Positions 1-11,190 are shown, counted from the first letter of the stretch. The stretch is DNA of 64,000 nt from Gambelia wislizenii (GCA_030847615.1 JAUMIR010000001.1:257117187-257181186), one strand, 5' to 3'. Notes: generated by a model from the letters alone, not told the origin. A program made the numbers and translations.

Positions 1-965
1 CAGGTACTCTACCTTTAAAGAGAAAATCACAATGGTGTTTCCCTAGAGATTTTCAAACAACCATGCCTAAATATCTTTCAGGTAATCTTCCTTATATGGG
101 CTGTGTGTTGATGTTTGAAGTTAAAATGTTGCTTGCTTGTTTCAACATAGTATATCTTCATTGGATTTTTATTTCAATTTTTATATAAATTAGGCTTACA
201 GAAATTGTGGTTCAGTACTCAAACTTAACAACTTAGCCATGCATGGCAGCCCACCAGGGAATTAACATCGCAAGATCAGGGAAGAGCACTGTCAAGCTTT
301 TCACAAGCCAAAGTAACATGGTTTAGTGAGCTGTATTCAGTTTGGTGGTATTCATGTTACAAAAGGTCTGCGCTGGGTATTGTATTATTCATAAACATTT
401 GAATACAGAATTGGCCAGAGTAGAACTCTGTAAACAAGATGATCCCATGGGTGGAAAGGGTGGGAAAAGATCTTTGCCAGCCCTTCCTACTCTTCCACCC
501 CTGTATCTGTTTCTGGAAGACCTTCCAGAACAGTGTGGGAAAGGCTGCTGGGGGTGGGGTGGACAGAAAAGGGGAAATCAGAAACCCCCTCCACACTCTT
601 ACACTGCAGCCTTTATTAAATCCAGCTTAGTTTTGCAAACATAGAAGGGGTTCTACCATTCATAGTAATTTTAGCTGTGGAAAATCTTAAGCTTTACAGA
701 ACTTAAAGGAACATCCTGGACATACAATGAACATCTATCTACACAAAATGCTGAAGGCATCCAATCTTTTGGCAAGCAGAAATGTTCTTATAAAACAATT
801 ACATTTGCTGCCCTTAGAAAAGTATTCTGCATTTTAAAGAAGTAATACCACATTCTTTCGGCTTGGAACAATAGAGTAATAGCCAATAGTGAGTACATTG
901 ATTTAGTATTTGTAAAACATCTTTTAAGCATTTGTTTTGGGGTGTTGTTTTTTGTTTTTTTGCAG
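1..965 (+). other. TYW5: TYW5 last intron (partial)
   Basis: This is intron sequence upstream of the final TYW5 coding exon, running in from the window edge. It ends in a T-rich tract and a TTTTTTTGCAG acceptor at 951-965. I see no other exon or clear repeat in it; the short open frames here have no recognisable similarity. Confidence 0.8.
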
Positions 966-1222
966 CTTTGTGGTTCCATAATGTAACTTCTGAGGAGTTT
1001 GGAGTTGGGGTCAATGTTTTCTGGAAGCATCTTCCTTCTGATTGCTATGATAAAACAGACACTTACGGAAACAAAGATTTCACTGCAGCCTCAAGAGCAG
1101 TACAAATTCTGGATAGGGCATTGAAAACCCTGGAAGAGTTACCTGAAGAATACAGAGACTTCTATGGACGGAGAATGGTTTTACGCATCCAAGAGAAAAC
1201 CTATAGCAGTAACTATGAATAA
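966..1222 (+). CDS. TYW5: TYW5, last coding exon (tRNA wybutosine-synthesizing protein 5)
   Basis: This exon encodes the C-terminal 85 residues of TYW5, the Fe(II)/2-oxoglutarate-dependent JmjC-type hydroxylase that acts on the wybutosine precursor at position 37 of tRNA-Phe. The exon begins with the last two bases of a split Ala codon after a TTTGCAG acceptor and runs to TAA at 1220-1222. The segment starts ALWFHNV and continues through [23 protein letters not shown] and [10 protein letters not shown], which I recognise as nearly identical to mammalian TYW5. If numbering follows the 315-residue human protein, the exon starts at about residue 231. The His in LWFHN is then the third iron ligand (His235), so the exon carries a catalytic residue as well as the tail. 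The frame is intact, which suggests a functional gene. Upstream exons lie outside the window. The gene converges on C2orf69, as in mammals. Confidence 0.95.
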
Positions 1223-1535
1223 AGAGCGCTTTCAATTTTAGCAGATTTCTTGTGACTTGAATAGAAACACTGCACACCAATACTTCTTAAAAAGAAACAT
1301 AAAGAGAATCCTTAGTTGACCACTTTGCACTTCATGCATGTTTTAATGGGACTTTGTTGTGAGTTCATAGAACAGATAAGATGGAATACGTTGTCCAATA
1401 CTGAATACACACGCAACACTAAAATTGTATTAGAGCTACAGAAAAATATGGGAGTGCTGAAGGAAAACATGAATAAAAAGAGAGAAGACACTGTGATTAG
1501 AACTTAAAGAAGTTATCACATTTGTAGGTAATAAA
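1218..1535 (+). terminator. TYW5: TYW5 3' UTR with candidate polyadenylation signals
   Basis: Three AATAAA hexamers follow the coding end: 1218-1223 (overlapping the TAA stop), 1472-1477 and 1530-1535. The first is too close to the stop to leave a normal 3' UTR, so one of the other two is the likelier signal for a short UTR of about 300 bases. No transcript evidence is available, so the real end may lie further on. Confidence 0.4.
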
Positions 1536-2045
1536 TGATAAAGAAACCATTTTCATTCTTTCTGGAGATTAGTAGAGTTTAAACAATAGGTGCTCTTCTC
1601 TTTCTCAGTTCATATGAAAGCTGCTTCCACACAGGCTCTTTTGTTTCTCTCCCGAGTAACTCTCCTGGAACTCAGCAGCAGCTAAAGAATCTTGGCAGCT
1701 CCAGCCTCTAGCCCTCACCCAGAGAAAATATTCAAAACAACTTCAAGTTAAGCAGCTCTTATTGATCTACGTTGTATATAATTTCTTTTTAAGAACAAGG
1801 GAATTTGTGAGCAGAAAAGTCTTGCCTTCGGTTGCCTCATTTGTGATACTGGAAGAAAAAAGTACCGGTACGTGCTGAGCCTAGTCTGGCAAGAAAGGTG
1901 GGGTGGGGTGGATTCACTGAAAGAATGGCTTACTTTCCAGAGACAGAAGTCTATGGGAGATAGATAATCATATTCTCCCAAGATGGGATTCAACGCTGCT
2001 GTTTCTCATTAATAAGTGGACAAAAAGATATTTTGGACATGTTAG
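1536..2045. other. Intergenic or 3' flank, nothing recognised
   Basis: This unique-looking AT-rich sequence lies beyond the TYW5 poly(A) candidates. I found no exon-like frame, no clear repeat and no RNA gene. Confidence 0.5.
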
Positions 2046-2300
2046 GAGTTTTTTAATAATAATAATAATAAAATTTATTTATACCCCACCCCTCTGCTAA
2101 AAACAATTGGGGGCGGCTTAAAGAGTCAATGAGCAAGGTACAGTTCAAAAAAGGCCCTCAGGCATTGGAGAGTACTTATTTCTCAGCTGTAAAATGTTGG
2201 GATGTATATTTAGAGTATTTATACCCCACTCTTCAGCCACCAAGGCTCTCAGAGCAGCTTACAAATTGTTAGCAGTAGCACTTACATTTCTGTACCGCTT
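2046..2300. repeat. Two LINE-tail fragments of the ATTTATACCCC type
   Basis: At 2056-2120 an (ATA)n stretch leads into TTTATTTATACCCCACCCC and a GGGGCGGCTTA stretch. At 2210-2262 a second piece reads TATTTATACCCCACTCTTC and GAGCAGCTTACAAATTG. The same motif recurs at about 42370, 46450 and 59420. It matches the common squamate LINE/SINE 3' tail family; the exact family is not determined. Confidence 0.6.
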
Positions 2301-2322
2301 TATAGCGCAAGCACTCTCTAAG

Positions 2323-2513
2323 TGTGAAGTCGAAGGCTTTCATGGCTGGCACCCATAGGTTTTCTGTGGTTTTTTTCCAGGCTGTGAGGCCGTGTTCTGG
2401 AAGAGTTTCTTTCTGATGTTTGTTTCTGATGCCAGCCACAGATGCAGGTGAAATGTCAGAAAGAAACTCTTTCAGAACATGGCCTCACTGCCCGGAAAAA
2501 AACCCACAGAAAC
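2323..2513. mobile_element. Penelope-like element terminal foldback, copy 1
   Basis: The left arm starts TGTGAAGTCGAAGGCTTTCA and passes through GTGAGGCCGTGTTCTGG. The right arm repeats it inverted (CAGAACATGGCCTCACTG) after a loop containing CCAGCCACAGATGCAGG. The same loop and right arm occur at the 3' end of the Penelope-like element at 27105-27196, which identifies this fragment as an isolated terminal piece. Other copies lie at 12089, 30190 and 34580. Confidence 0.75.
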
Positions 2514-3095
2514 TCTCAGTGTGTTAGCTATGAGTTACACAGAACTCGCTGCATTTACCTGAAGCAGTTGGCTGAGATCATCTAGGGATGTGGAGTAATG
2601 TCATCAGTAAAACACCCAGACCTATTATTCCATGTCATTTAAATCAGGAAAAGGTAAACCACAATCTGGCCTTGATAATGGGATCACTGTAGACTAATAA
2701 ATTGAAGCTGAATCTTAGCAACATGACAGTACTATAAGTGGATACCTATGTAAGGGCCAAGGGACTGTCAGTGTGCTTTGGATAGGTTGCATTTGCCCTG
2801 AAAAAGCATGTGTACACCTATTGTCACTAGAGGCTCTGAGTAACTTTTACTAGCTTCTTTCTGCCAGTTGTAGCCAATCCTGGATAAGAGAGATCCTCAT
2901 CTTTGACCTATGCTCTGGCAATCTTCAGGATGCCTTACTGTAAGAAAGGAGAGAAGACTTTTCAGATGTTCTGAACTGCAACTTCTAGATGCCCCAGTTA
3001 GTATGGTCCATGGTAAGGGATTATGGGAGGTTTGGTCTAAAATATCTGAAGGGCCAAAGATTTCTCACCCTGCTGTAATGTTTTGAGAGGAGCTA
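2514..3095. other. Intergenic, nothing recognised
   Basis: No open frame, repeat or regulatory signal could be supported here. The GC content is ordinary and there are no tandem repeats. Confidence 0.4.
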
Positions 3096-3480
3096 CTCTT
3101 AAAAATGATGCAGGAGCTTTAACTCATGCAGAACTTGGCAACTAAAATTCTGACCAGTTTAACCAGACGGAGCCTTATCACACCAACTCTTAAGGAATTA
3201 CGCTGGCTTCGTTTTTTGCTACTGAGCCCAGTTCAAGGTGTAGGTGACTACCTTTAAAGCCCTGACCAGCTTTGGTCAATTCACACATTAAGATCTGCAG
3301 AGGAGGCTCTTTTCCAAGTGGATCAGTGTAAAATACAAAGGGAAGATCCTTCTCTGTGACAGCACTCCAACTTGGGAATTCCTTCCCAAGGGAACAACTG
3401 GCACCAGGCACACACACCATCACAAATTCAAAATACTCCTTTTTTTCTCTAGGCATTTTGAGGCTAAATAATTACGTTTG
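3096..3480 (+). mobile_element. L2-like LINE fragment
   Basis: In the + direction a degenerate translation shows an NLATKILT block, then TRRSLITPTLKELRWL, then a stretch equivalent to the usual PVQFKVLxxxYKAL block. This is the C-terminal end of L2-type LINE ORF2 proteins common in lizards. Stops and frameshifts break it. It is an old dead copy. Confidence 0.6.
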
Positions 3481-3884
3481 TTAAATGAATATCTTTAACA
3501 TCTTATTTTCTATTTTTTTAATTGTATTTCTCATTTTATAAAGTTATGCATGTTGCCCACCGATCCCTTGTGTATGAAGGACCATTTAGAAATTTTAAAA
3601 AGTAAAATTTTGAATCAGTATCTCCTCATTCAAAACTGTATAATATACAGTACTTTAATATATGGATGTTTTAGCATTCACTATCAATTTATACAAATAA
3701 ATATGTCCTTACGTTTTCCAATGGGTGTTGTAGATGTAATAGGCAATTAGGAAAGGCAGAGTAAATTAGCAATTCCCAGAATAGGTGTCCACTGGTTCAA
3801 GAGAAGGTAAGTAATGTCTACAGATTTTTATAGCATAACATGGATTGTATTTCCAGCAAACCGACTAGTTTAGAATGAACTAAA

Positions 3885-4045
3885 CCACCCAGCGTGGTGG
3901 GGTCTCCTTCCTTGGAGGTCTTTAAACAGAGGCTGGATGGCCATCTGTCAGGGATGCTTTGATTGTGATTTCCTGCGTGCCAGGGGGTTGGACTGGACGG
4001 CCCTCGTGGTCTCTTCCAACTCTGCAATTCTATGATTCTATGAAT
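3885..4045 (+). mobile_element. CR1 3' end fragment
   Basis: A 5'-truncated CR1 retrotransposon tail. It has the GTGGTGGGGTCTCCTTCC block, AAACAGAGGCTGGATGGCCA, GGGGGTTGGACTGGA and the terminal ATTCTATGATTCTATGA octamer-type repeats that define CR1 3' ends. The + orientation is shown by the terminal repeats at 4028-4044. Confidence 0.9.
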
Positions 4046-5083
4046 AGGTTGCCATGTTATTAGTTACTAGATTTTTTTAAACAGGTAAAATATTCAAGTG
4101 CAAAAGAATGTTTTGCTGGCACTTGATTCAACCTATTTTTTCCCACTGGAGTACTTTAGAATGCACCTTGTGAAGTGCTGTGAGTTTATATGATGAGGCA
4201 TGCCATACTAATGAATGCACTACTAGGTTGAAGGGTCTGTGAGAAACCAGGCCTTGCAGCGCTAGAGAGATTATTTCAAGAGCCTTTTGTCAACTGTAAT
4301 TTAGATAAAATAGGTTGCTATCACACGAACAGGTAACAATGCTCTTCTAATAACTGGAAAAACTTAAGTTTTACTCTAGGGGGATAATATTTCAGGGTCT
4401 GAACAGAATTTGGTATATTTTTCCTCAAACACAGTAGACAATTTTAGTCTTCCATTATGGAAAGCTGGAGGTGCTTTAACTAGGAATTCACAAGTTCTGA
4501 CAAGGCAGCACTTTCTCAAAAAAATGTGCTATGCCTAATAATCACAAGACCTGAAGTACCAGCTAGAACAACTGGAAATATTGTTTTCAGTATTGAGGGT
4601 CCCCCTGCTGATTGAGAACATTTGTGTTAGAAACTATAGGCAGATACTATTATTAGACACTTGGGAACGTAAAATAAGTTAGCACCATACAATGTACTCT
4701 TGTATCAGTCTGTCCAATATCAACAGTTTATTACAGAACTATTTATATTTTATCAACAGCTAATAGTGATTTTCATTATCACACTTTCAGCACATTTGCA
4801 TAGATTGTAATGAAAAGAAGTGGAGACCAAGAGTTCACCAATAATTTCAAGAAAAAACAACAAAATAGCTAGCTTATTGGGGGGGGGGGGGCAGAAGAAC
4901 CTCTTTAGACTACCTATTGCAAGAAAAACCAAAGTGCTTATTCAGAAAAGCAGCTTCCAAGATCCAGCAGCAGTTGTATGCCACACTGAAAACTTAATCT
5001 ATTGGCACAAAAAACCAACTTTAATGTATTCGTAATCTAGAACAGTTATTGGGCTTAGTACTCCACAATGACTGCTCCTAGCC
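4046..5083. other. Intergenic; 13-base G run
   Basis: Mostly unique AT-rich sequence. The only simple-sequence feature is a run of 13 G at 4879-4891. TTTATT at 4727-4732 (AATAAA on the minus strand) is one possible distal poly(A) signal for C2orf69, but it is weak evidence. Confidence 0.4.
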
Positions 5084-5262
5084 CACAGTTGTTGTTGTGT
5101 GCCTTCATATGGCGACCCTACCACAGGGTTTTCTGGGGCTGAGCGTATGTGACTTGTCAAAGGTCATCCAGTGTTTTTTTATGGCTGAGTGGAGATTTGA
5201 ACCCTGGTCTCCAGAGTCATAGTCCAACACTCAGACCACTATGCCACACTGGCTCCTAGACT
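5084..5262 (-). mobile_element. Sauria SINE
   Basis: Reversed Sauria SINE. The + strand starts GTTGTTGTGTGCCTTCA (BovB-like tail), continues GGCGACCCTA and GGTCATCCAG, and ends with the tRNA-related head containing GATTTGAACCCTGGTCTCC (a reversed B box) and CACTATGCCACACTGGCTC. It is one of six copies in the window and is diagnostic of squamates. Confidence 0.85.
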
Positions 5263-7302
5263 TTTCCAAAAATCTGCCCAACCCTCCATGGCAGATTTGG
5301 GGAGGATGGGGACTGAAGAGTAAAGCAGAATTCACTCCACCGGTTGATGTCATTTTGTCACTGTCGGCAGACAGATACAACAGGATCTCATTCATTCCTA
5401 GGAACTTAAAAGAAATTTTTCTAGACAAAAATGACTGTTCCAGCTCTCCTTTAGCTTCTGTTTTCAAGTGACTCTCTTAACTCTGACTGCTAGAATCTCA
5501 GTATTTGGTCACAAGACTCATAATTAAGTCACCTCAAATAATAGAGAATATTTTAAATTATTTTGTGAAAAGATATCCAAAAATGCAAAATAGAAATAAA
5601 ACTACTGAACCGCCTAACAGGAATGTATGAGCATCCTAGTATCCTGCCCACATAATTCCCAATGCAACCTCTCAAATGCTTGCAAAGAGCCACTAAGTAG
5701 GGACGAATGCCCATCCTGGACAGGCAGAAGTTGTTTCACATTTTTAATCAAAATATCAAACTTACTTCTTTCTTTCCTCATTTCTCTCATCTCTGAAGAT
5801 GAAATATTGGAATACTTACATAGCTTACCTATGATAAGAATTCATGCAGTGAGCCTGTTAAGTTGAAAGCTGAAATGCTTTCACTCTTGCCAGTTAGGGC
5901 ACTTATGCAGGCTGACAGACTTTAATCAAAGCTATTATATGCTACATCCCATAATATTTAACCACATGAAGTTAAATGGATTTTAGTCTTGATAATGATT
6001 TCAGACTAACTACTGTCTTTCTACCACATGAATATTGTTCATGTAAGTTTTCTGAGAACAAAAAGAAATGTGTATATTGACCAATTCTATATTTTGACAA
6101 TTCCCCTTTCACAGATTACAATGTTTAGCAAATGCTGAGTTTCAAACTATTTATAAAGATATTGTTTAGTCATGTTACTAAATGCTGCTGCACTGACTTT
6201 AGTGATCATTCTCAATGGACTCATAACAACATAGATATCAAGATACCTATGTGGCTTCTGTTGTATTTAAAAACTACCTCTTAGTGTTCCTTTGTTACTG
6301 GACAATAAAAAACGAAATAAACTTTTTCAAAAGCTTATGCTACAAATGTTATTCTAACAGGCACCACAGCTTACAACACTGGTATCCCATATGTACCTGT
6401 AAACTTGATTTTCAACAGCAGTTATTTTGCCAGTTATTTATGAAGGGTCTAACAATCTCAAAATATCAAAGTTCAAAAATATATTATGAATTAGTCAAGC
6501 TTTAGAATTAAAATGGAATGTTAAACTAGGACTAAGATTATACATTCTTGGTCATGTAAAAATAAGAACAGACATTTAATACTCTGGACATTTAATACTC
6601 TTTAAAAATCTCCAAAAAAAACCCCCCAAAAACCCCACACCTCATTCACTAGCAGATGTTCAACTAGGGTTAGAAATTGCAGGATAGTCATGATGTTACA
6701 GTACGGTAGTTGTACACCTTAATCCCAAAGGAAAGTGTAATTTATATTTGTTACACTGAAGACTTAGACTGCCTCAGAATGAGCAACTTATGCATTGCTT
6801 GTGGTATGCCAAAGTGCTAAAAAATACACAATCACCCCAGTGTGAACAATGCAGTCCAAAGTTCTTTGCCTATGGTTCTTGAGTAAAGACTTCTAAATAA
6901 AAAAGATGGATCATTCAGAAAAGCCTGACTCATCAAATGATCCTAAATCACCAGATACTAGTTTTGGAGCCAGGATATGAAAATTGTGACTACATAAATC
7001 CATGTAAGTAAAGGAAACCTCAACAAAGCTACAGTAGTTTCAGGTGAATCAGTGTTGCTTTTCCTTAGAACACTTACAGTCTTGATCAGAGCAAAAGAAT
7101 TGTTCTTGAAGCCATAATTTCTTTTGTGGCTTTGCAATTGCAAAACCAAGACAAGACTGGGTTTTAATCATGGTGTGTCTGAAAAAGCAAGTTTTAGCAC
7201 GCATTGGAGTATTTCCCTTTCCAGGCTTATGAGAAAGCATTATCAAACTGTTAAATCAAAGGTATCTTTTTAGTTACTACAGTATTTTGATATAATTAAG
7301 TG
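5263..7302 (-). other. C2orf69: C2orf69 3' UTR and flank
   Basis: AT-rich sequence downstream of the C2orf69 stop. Candidate minus-strand poly(A) hexamers of the ATTAAA type occur at 7163-7168 and near 6577, 6592 and 5924. I cannot choose between them without transcript data. No transposon is clearly recognisable here, which would fit a long conserved 3' UTR. Confidence 0.45.
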
Positions 7303-8133
7303 TCAGAATACTTCATGAACTCTGAAGTGGTTGTCCAGGGAAGGTGCTTCACTGGCAAAATGAAGTTGACTGTTTACATTTACACCAAGCTCATGAAGAA
7401 TTTGTACAAATCTCTTGTGCTCTTTCCCAATCCATGCCCGCATTGTATCAAATACCTGATATGGTGTGACGTGAGCATTAACTGAAATTCCAGTCTGTGC
7501 AAAGTCTTTAAGCACATCAGGGTATGTCACCCAAGTATTGCTTCCTCCAGAATGACCACCATCCAACCAGTAAATTGCTCTTATATTTTTTATGAAGGCA
7601 CGTATGTCCTTGTCCTTTTTCGCTTCCTTTAGTTCATGAAGTAATTGATTCAAGACAACACAACCTTTACTGAAACCGACTAAAGTGAATGACACTCCAC
7701 CAACAACAGAAGGTTCAATAAAGCCCACAGAACTGTTGAAGTCTTCACAGTCTGTCTCCCTTTTTCCTCTTGGACATCCATTAGTAGTGGCAACGGGAGG
7801 TAATTCACAAGCAGTTGCCTTAGTATCCTTGGGGAAATCATGCATACTTTTCTGAGACAGAAGAATGTTTTGAGCAAGTTTAAATGCATTAAGTAACAGT
7901 GCATGAAGGTGTCTGAAGGCTCCAAAGTCAGCGCTGTGTTCAGGTGCTCCAAACATATTACTTGCCACAAAATTGTCATAGCAGCTAAATTTGTGCAAAT
8001 GCATACGGGAACATTTTATAACCCAAATGTAACTGCCAGGAAAACGATGGCCAAGAATAGCAGCGACATTTTCTAAGCACCACTGTTCCCACTGGAAATT
8101 TTCTGGATGACATATCATAATTTCATGATAGTT
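7303..8133 (-). CDS. C2orf69: C2orf69, coding exon 2
   Basis: This exon encodes residues 124-399 of C2orf69 (UPF0565 family), a protein loosely associated with mitochondria and predicted to have an alpha/beta-hydrolase-like fold. It begins NYHEIM right after a TTATTTCAG acceptor (8134-8142, read on the minus strand) and ends RVHEVF-stop at 7303-7305. Blocks I recognise from vertebrate C2orf69 include FPGSYIWVIKCSRMHLHKFS, FGAPEHSADFGAF, WLDGGHSGGSNTWVTYP and WIGKEHKRFVQIL. A GFSKG motif (about residues 276-280) sits where a serine-hydrolase nucleophile elbow would be. The region at about 214-262 is the least conserved. The frame is uninterrupted. The exon joins exon 1 in phase 0 to give 399 residues, against 385 in human. 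The Met-initiated frame that starts at 8151 is intronic and is not used. Confidence 0.95.
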   Translation of the reverse strand, partial: NYHEIMICHPENFQWEQWCLENVAAILGHRFPGSYIWVIKCSRMHLHKFSCYDNFVASNMFGAPEHSADFGAFRHLHALLLNAFKLAQNILLSQKSMHDFPKDTKATACELPPVATTNGCPRGKRETDCEDFNSSVGFIEPSVVGGVSFTLVGFSKGCVVLNQLLHELKEAKKDKDIRAFIKNIRAIYWLDGGHSGGSNTWVTYPDVLKDFAQTGISVNAHVTPYQVFDTMRAWIGKEHKRFVQILHELGVNVNSQLHFASEAPSLDNHFRVHEVF

Positions 8134-8520
8134 CTGAAATAAGAAAAACACATGAAAATGCTCATTTTTACAGCAAACTGCTGAGAAACATGCAAATCAT
8201 GTGCATTTATAAATGAGTGATAATTTCACAAGTACAGGAAATATCTATCTTGTAACAAAGTTTTAGCAAAGATTTGGAAAACTAAGCTACACAATACAAA
8301 CTGAAACATGTAAGTTCTGACATGTAAGATATGTGAGATTGTAACTCGGGTTTGTTTTCTATCTCTTTTTTGAACCAATAGGATTTACATAAGTGCTGTC
8401 TTACTTTCAGCAATTGATTCAGTGGGTCTACTCCAGTTGGGACTAGCAAGTGGATTTAGGCTAATGAAGCTTCCCCCCCCCCTGCTGCTTTAGATGAAAA
8501 TTATGGCTTGCATTTGTTTA

Positions 8521-8528
8521 AAAAGAAA

Positions 8529-8560
<32 letters not shown>

Positions 8561-8562
8561 AG
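8521..8562. repeat. (GAAA)n microsatellite
   Basis: About ten GAAA units in the C2orf69 intron. A short (CA)n run follows at 8611-8628. Confidence 0.9.
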
Positions 8563-8982
8563 ATGGGATCTCCCTCTTTTCATCTAGTTAATATGCTTTG
8601 GCTGTAACTAAAACACACACACACACACTTCAGTTAGGAGCAAATTCCAATGAAGTCAACTCCAACTACTTCCAAGGAAACATTCCTAGGATTGCACCAC
8701 AGAAGGGATAAGATTTATGAAATTACAAACTGTATAAACAGAAAAAGCTTTCTTATAATAATACAGCAGTGTAGAAGCATTAGATAAATGAATAGATTAT
8801 AGGCATATCTGCTGGACATTATAGTTGAGTAGAACTAAATGGGAATTGGCCATCACCATTACATCCTAGAGGTGGACTCTGCAGGGAGATTCGGCTGGTT
8901 GTTAGCAATAGAATGCTGAATTAGGTAGAACAAGCAATTATGTTAAGGAGCACATATCTATACTGACATGCTTAAGATACTC

Positions 8983-9111
8983 CAACTAATTGCAGAAGAG
9001 CAGATCATAATTTAACATGACATCTATGCCTTTGGAAACATTACCCAAGACCCTTAAAGCTGGAATCTTCAAGCCTTTCACTTACTCTAAAATATTTCAT
9101 TGGGTCTATTC
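8983..9111. repeat. Intronic duplication, copy 1
   Basis: This segment, from AACTAATTGCAGAAGAGCAG to TTTCATTGGGTCTATTC, recurs with a few changes at 10365-10496 in the same orientation. It is probably a local duplication or a low-copy repeat not otherwise identified. Confidence 0.8.
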
Positions 9112-10299
9112 AGACCTGCTACTAAATTTTTCATACCTACTCTTCAATGCACCCCACATAATCCCAGTAACACGGGTAGTTTAAGCTATGCCAGACTTGC
9201 CTGGAACACAACTAGAATAAATCAAAATACATATTGGTTCCTCATTTCAAGGGGGAAAGTACCGCATCGGCAGTAGTGACTAACTTCATCTCATTTTTTC
9301 TGAACCCTCAACACTCTCTCCCTGCCCCCAGCTGTTAAGGGTTCAAAGAGCCCTAGAATTCTGGTCCACTCTGGCTCTTTTTTGTGTGTGAATTAAGTCT
9401 TGTGTACTGTTAGTTAATTTCAACTATCGTAAGTGTGCTTCACTGCCTAGAATTCTGCTTGTAGAATCTGTACATTTTCTCAAGCCCCAGCTCCAAATCA
9501 CATCCTGAGAGGACTATCCTCAAAAGGCAGCAATCCCAACCTTCCCACTAAGGAGAAAGAATGGGGTGGAAAATAAGAAAGAAATATGTCCCAATGCCAG
9601 TTCTCCTCCATAACTGACACCAGCAATACAGAGGACTTAAATCTGCACTTCTATTAACGTTCTGCACAAGATACACTGCATATAATATATGCAAGCAATC
9701 TACATTAGCAAACAAGGCTACACTTGAGGAAAACAATTCTTAAAAAAACAACTAATATACCAAACAAAAATACAAACAGATCTTTTGACTGAAAGACTTT
9801 AATCCTCCCCAGGGATTTCATCCAAAAAAAGTGAATCTACAGGACTGTGAGATTGCAGAATAGGAATACATAGAAGTAGTTGATGTCAAGCTCGGGCGTA
9901 AAATGTAACCTGGTTCCTTCCAAAGACATAGTTCTGATTTTCGACCCTGCATTCCTCCAAAGGAAACCAGTTTTTTGTGGGAGCAAACCTGTTAAAGGTT
10001 GCGGCGTTTTGGTTTTGGTAATTTGCAAATCCATCATTTCATATAATGCCCACCCACCCACCCCAATCTCTAATTTTTGATCAGGAGACAAATCTCCTGC
10101 TTTCATTAGCAGGGGAGGGGGAGAGACAGAGGGCCCCACAGGGGGCAACCCTATCCTATCCAGCAGGCCAACCCAGTTGATTTTAAAGGATTAATTTTAA
10201 ATTGATATTTTAAGTCTAAGAATGATTTTAACATTTGTTTTAACCCTGTGTATGTGTTTTCATCGTCATTATTAAATGGCTTTGTGTCATATATTGTAT

Positions 10300-10365
10300 T
10301 TTAATTTATGCTGTATCCCACCTCAAGCCTTGCAGAAAGGTGAGTAAGAAATAATAATTTCAATT
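10300..10365 (-). repeat. Retroelement tail resembling the array spacer
   Basis: The + strand reads GCTGTATCCCACCTCAAGCC and GCAGAAAGGTGAGTAAGAAA, then ATAATAAT. Reversed, this is the same core (CACCT..CTGCAAGG..GAGGTGGGATACA) that recurs ten times in the array at 10535-11190. It shows that the array spacer comes from the 3' tail of an interspersed element. Confidence 0.6.
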
Positions 10366-10533
10366 CCAACCAATTCCAGAAGAGCAGAGCATAACTTAAC
10401 ATGACATCTATGCCTTTGGGTACATTACCCAAGACCCTTAAAGCTGGATTCTTCAAGCCTTTCACTTACCCTAAAATATTTCATTGGGTCTATTCATCAC
10501 ACACACACACACACACACTTCAGTTAGGAGCAA
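10365..10533. repeat. Intronic duplication, copy 2, joined to a CA run
   Basis: Near copy of 8983-9111. It is followed at once by a CA run and CTTCAGTTAGGAGCAA. The latter matches the CA run plus CTTCAGTTAGGAGCAA at 8611-8644, which lies on the other side of copy 1. The two pieces are therefore in swapped order in this copy. Confidence 0.75.
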
Positions 10534-10534
10534 G

Positions 10535-11190
10535 AGGTGGACAAGCAATAATAATAATTATTATTTATTACCCACCTCTCCGCAAGGCTTGAGGTGGGAT
10601 ACAACAATTATTATTGTTGTTGTTTATTACTCACCTCTCCACAAGGCTCGAGGTAGTATACAACATTTTTATTATTATTATTATTATTATTTACTACCTA
10701 CCTCTCTGCAAGGCTGGAGATGGGATACAACAATTATTATTGTTGTTGTTTATTACTCACCTCTCTGCAAGGCTCTAGGTGGTATACATTTATTATTATT
10801 ATCATCATCATTTACCCACCTCTCTGCAAGGATGGAGGTGGGATACAACATTTATTATTGTTGTTGTTGTTATTATTAACCCATCTCTCTGCAAGGATGG
10901 AGGTGGGATACAACTATTATTATCATCATCATCATCATTATTATTATCCCACATCTCAGCAAGGATGGAGGTGGGATACAACCACCATCATCATCATCAT
11001 CATTAACCCACCTCCGCAAGGCTGGAGGTGGGATACAACTATTATCATCATCATCATCATCATCATCATCCCACCTCTCCGCAAGCATGGAGGTGGGATA
11101 CAACCATTATTATTATTATTATTATTATCCCACCTCTCCGCAAGGATGAAGGTGGGATACAACTTATTATTATTATTATTACTATTATTA
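10535..11190. repeat. Composite array: ten spacer cores alternating with ATT/ATC/GTT runs
   Basis: Ten units of about 57-68 bp. Each has a conserved core of the form CCACCTCTCTGCAAGGATGG then AGGTGGGATACAAC, and then a trinucleotide run that is ATT, GTT or ATC depending on the unit. The GCAAGG core (ACAAGG in the second unit) falls at 10582, 10641, 10708, 10767, 10826, 10891, 10959, 11016, 11081 and 11140. The long open frames here (poly-Ile, Leu, His, Asp or Asn) are repeat artefacts. Confidence 0.95.

Noticed and set aside
5084..5262. tRNA gene from B-box-like text in the Sauria SINEs
   Set aside because: No cloverleaf or acceptor stem; the SINE body and BovB-like tail follow.
7680..7979. 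99-codon minus-strand frame inside C2orf69 exon 2
   Set aside because: Shadow of the C2orf69 frame; no similarity of its own.
8134..8151. Met start at 8151 for C2orf69 exon 2
   Set aside because: The six extra residues read through the polypyrimidine tract and acceptor; splicing to exon 1 in phase 0 restores the conserved DVQ-NYHEI junction.
10535..11190. CRISPR-like pattern of conserved repeats and variable spacers
   Set aside because: The spacers are simple trinucleotide runs, and the locus is an intron of a vertebrate gene.
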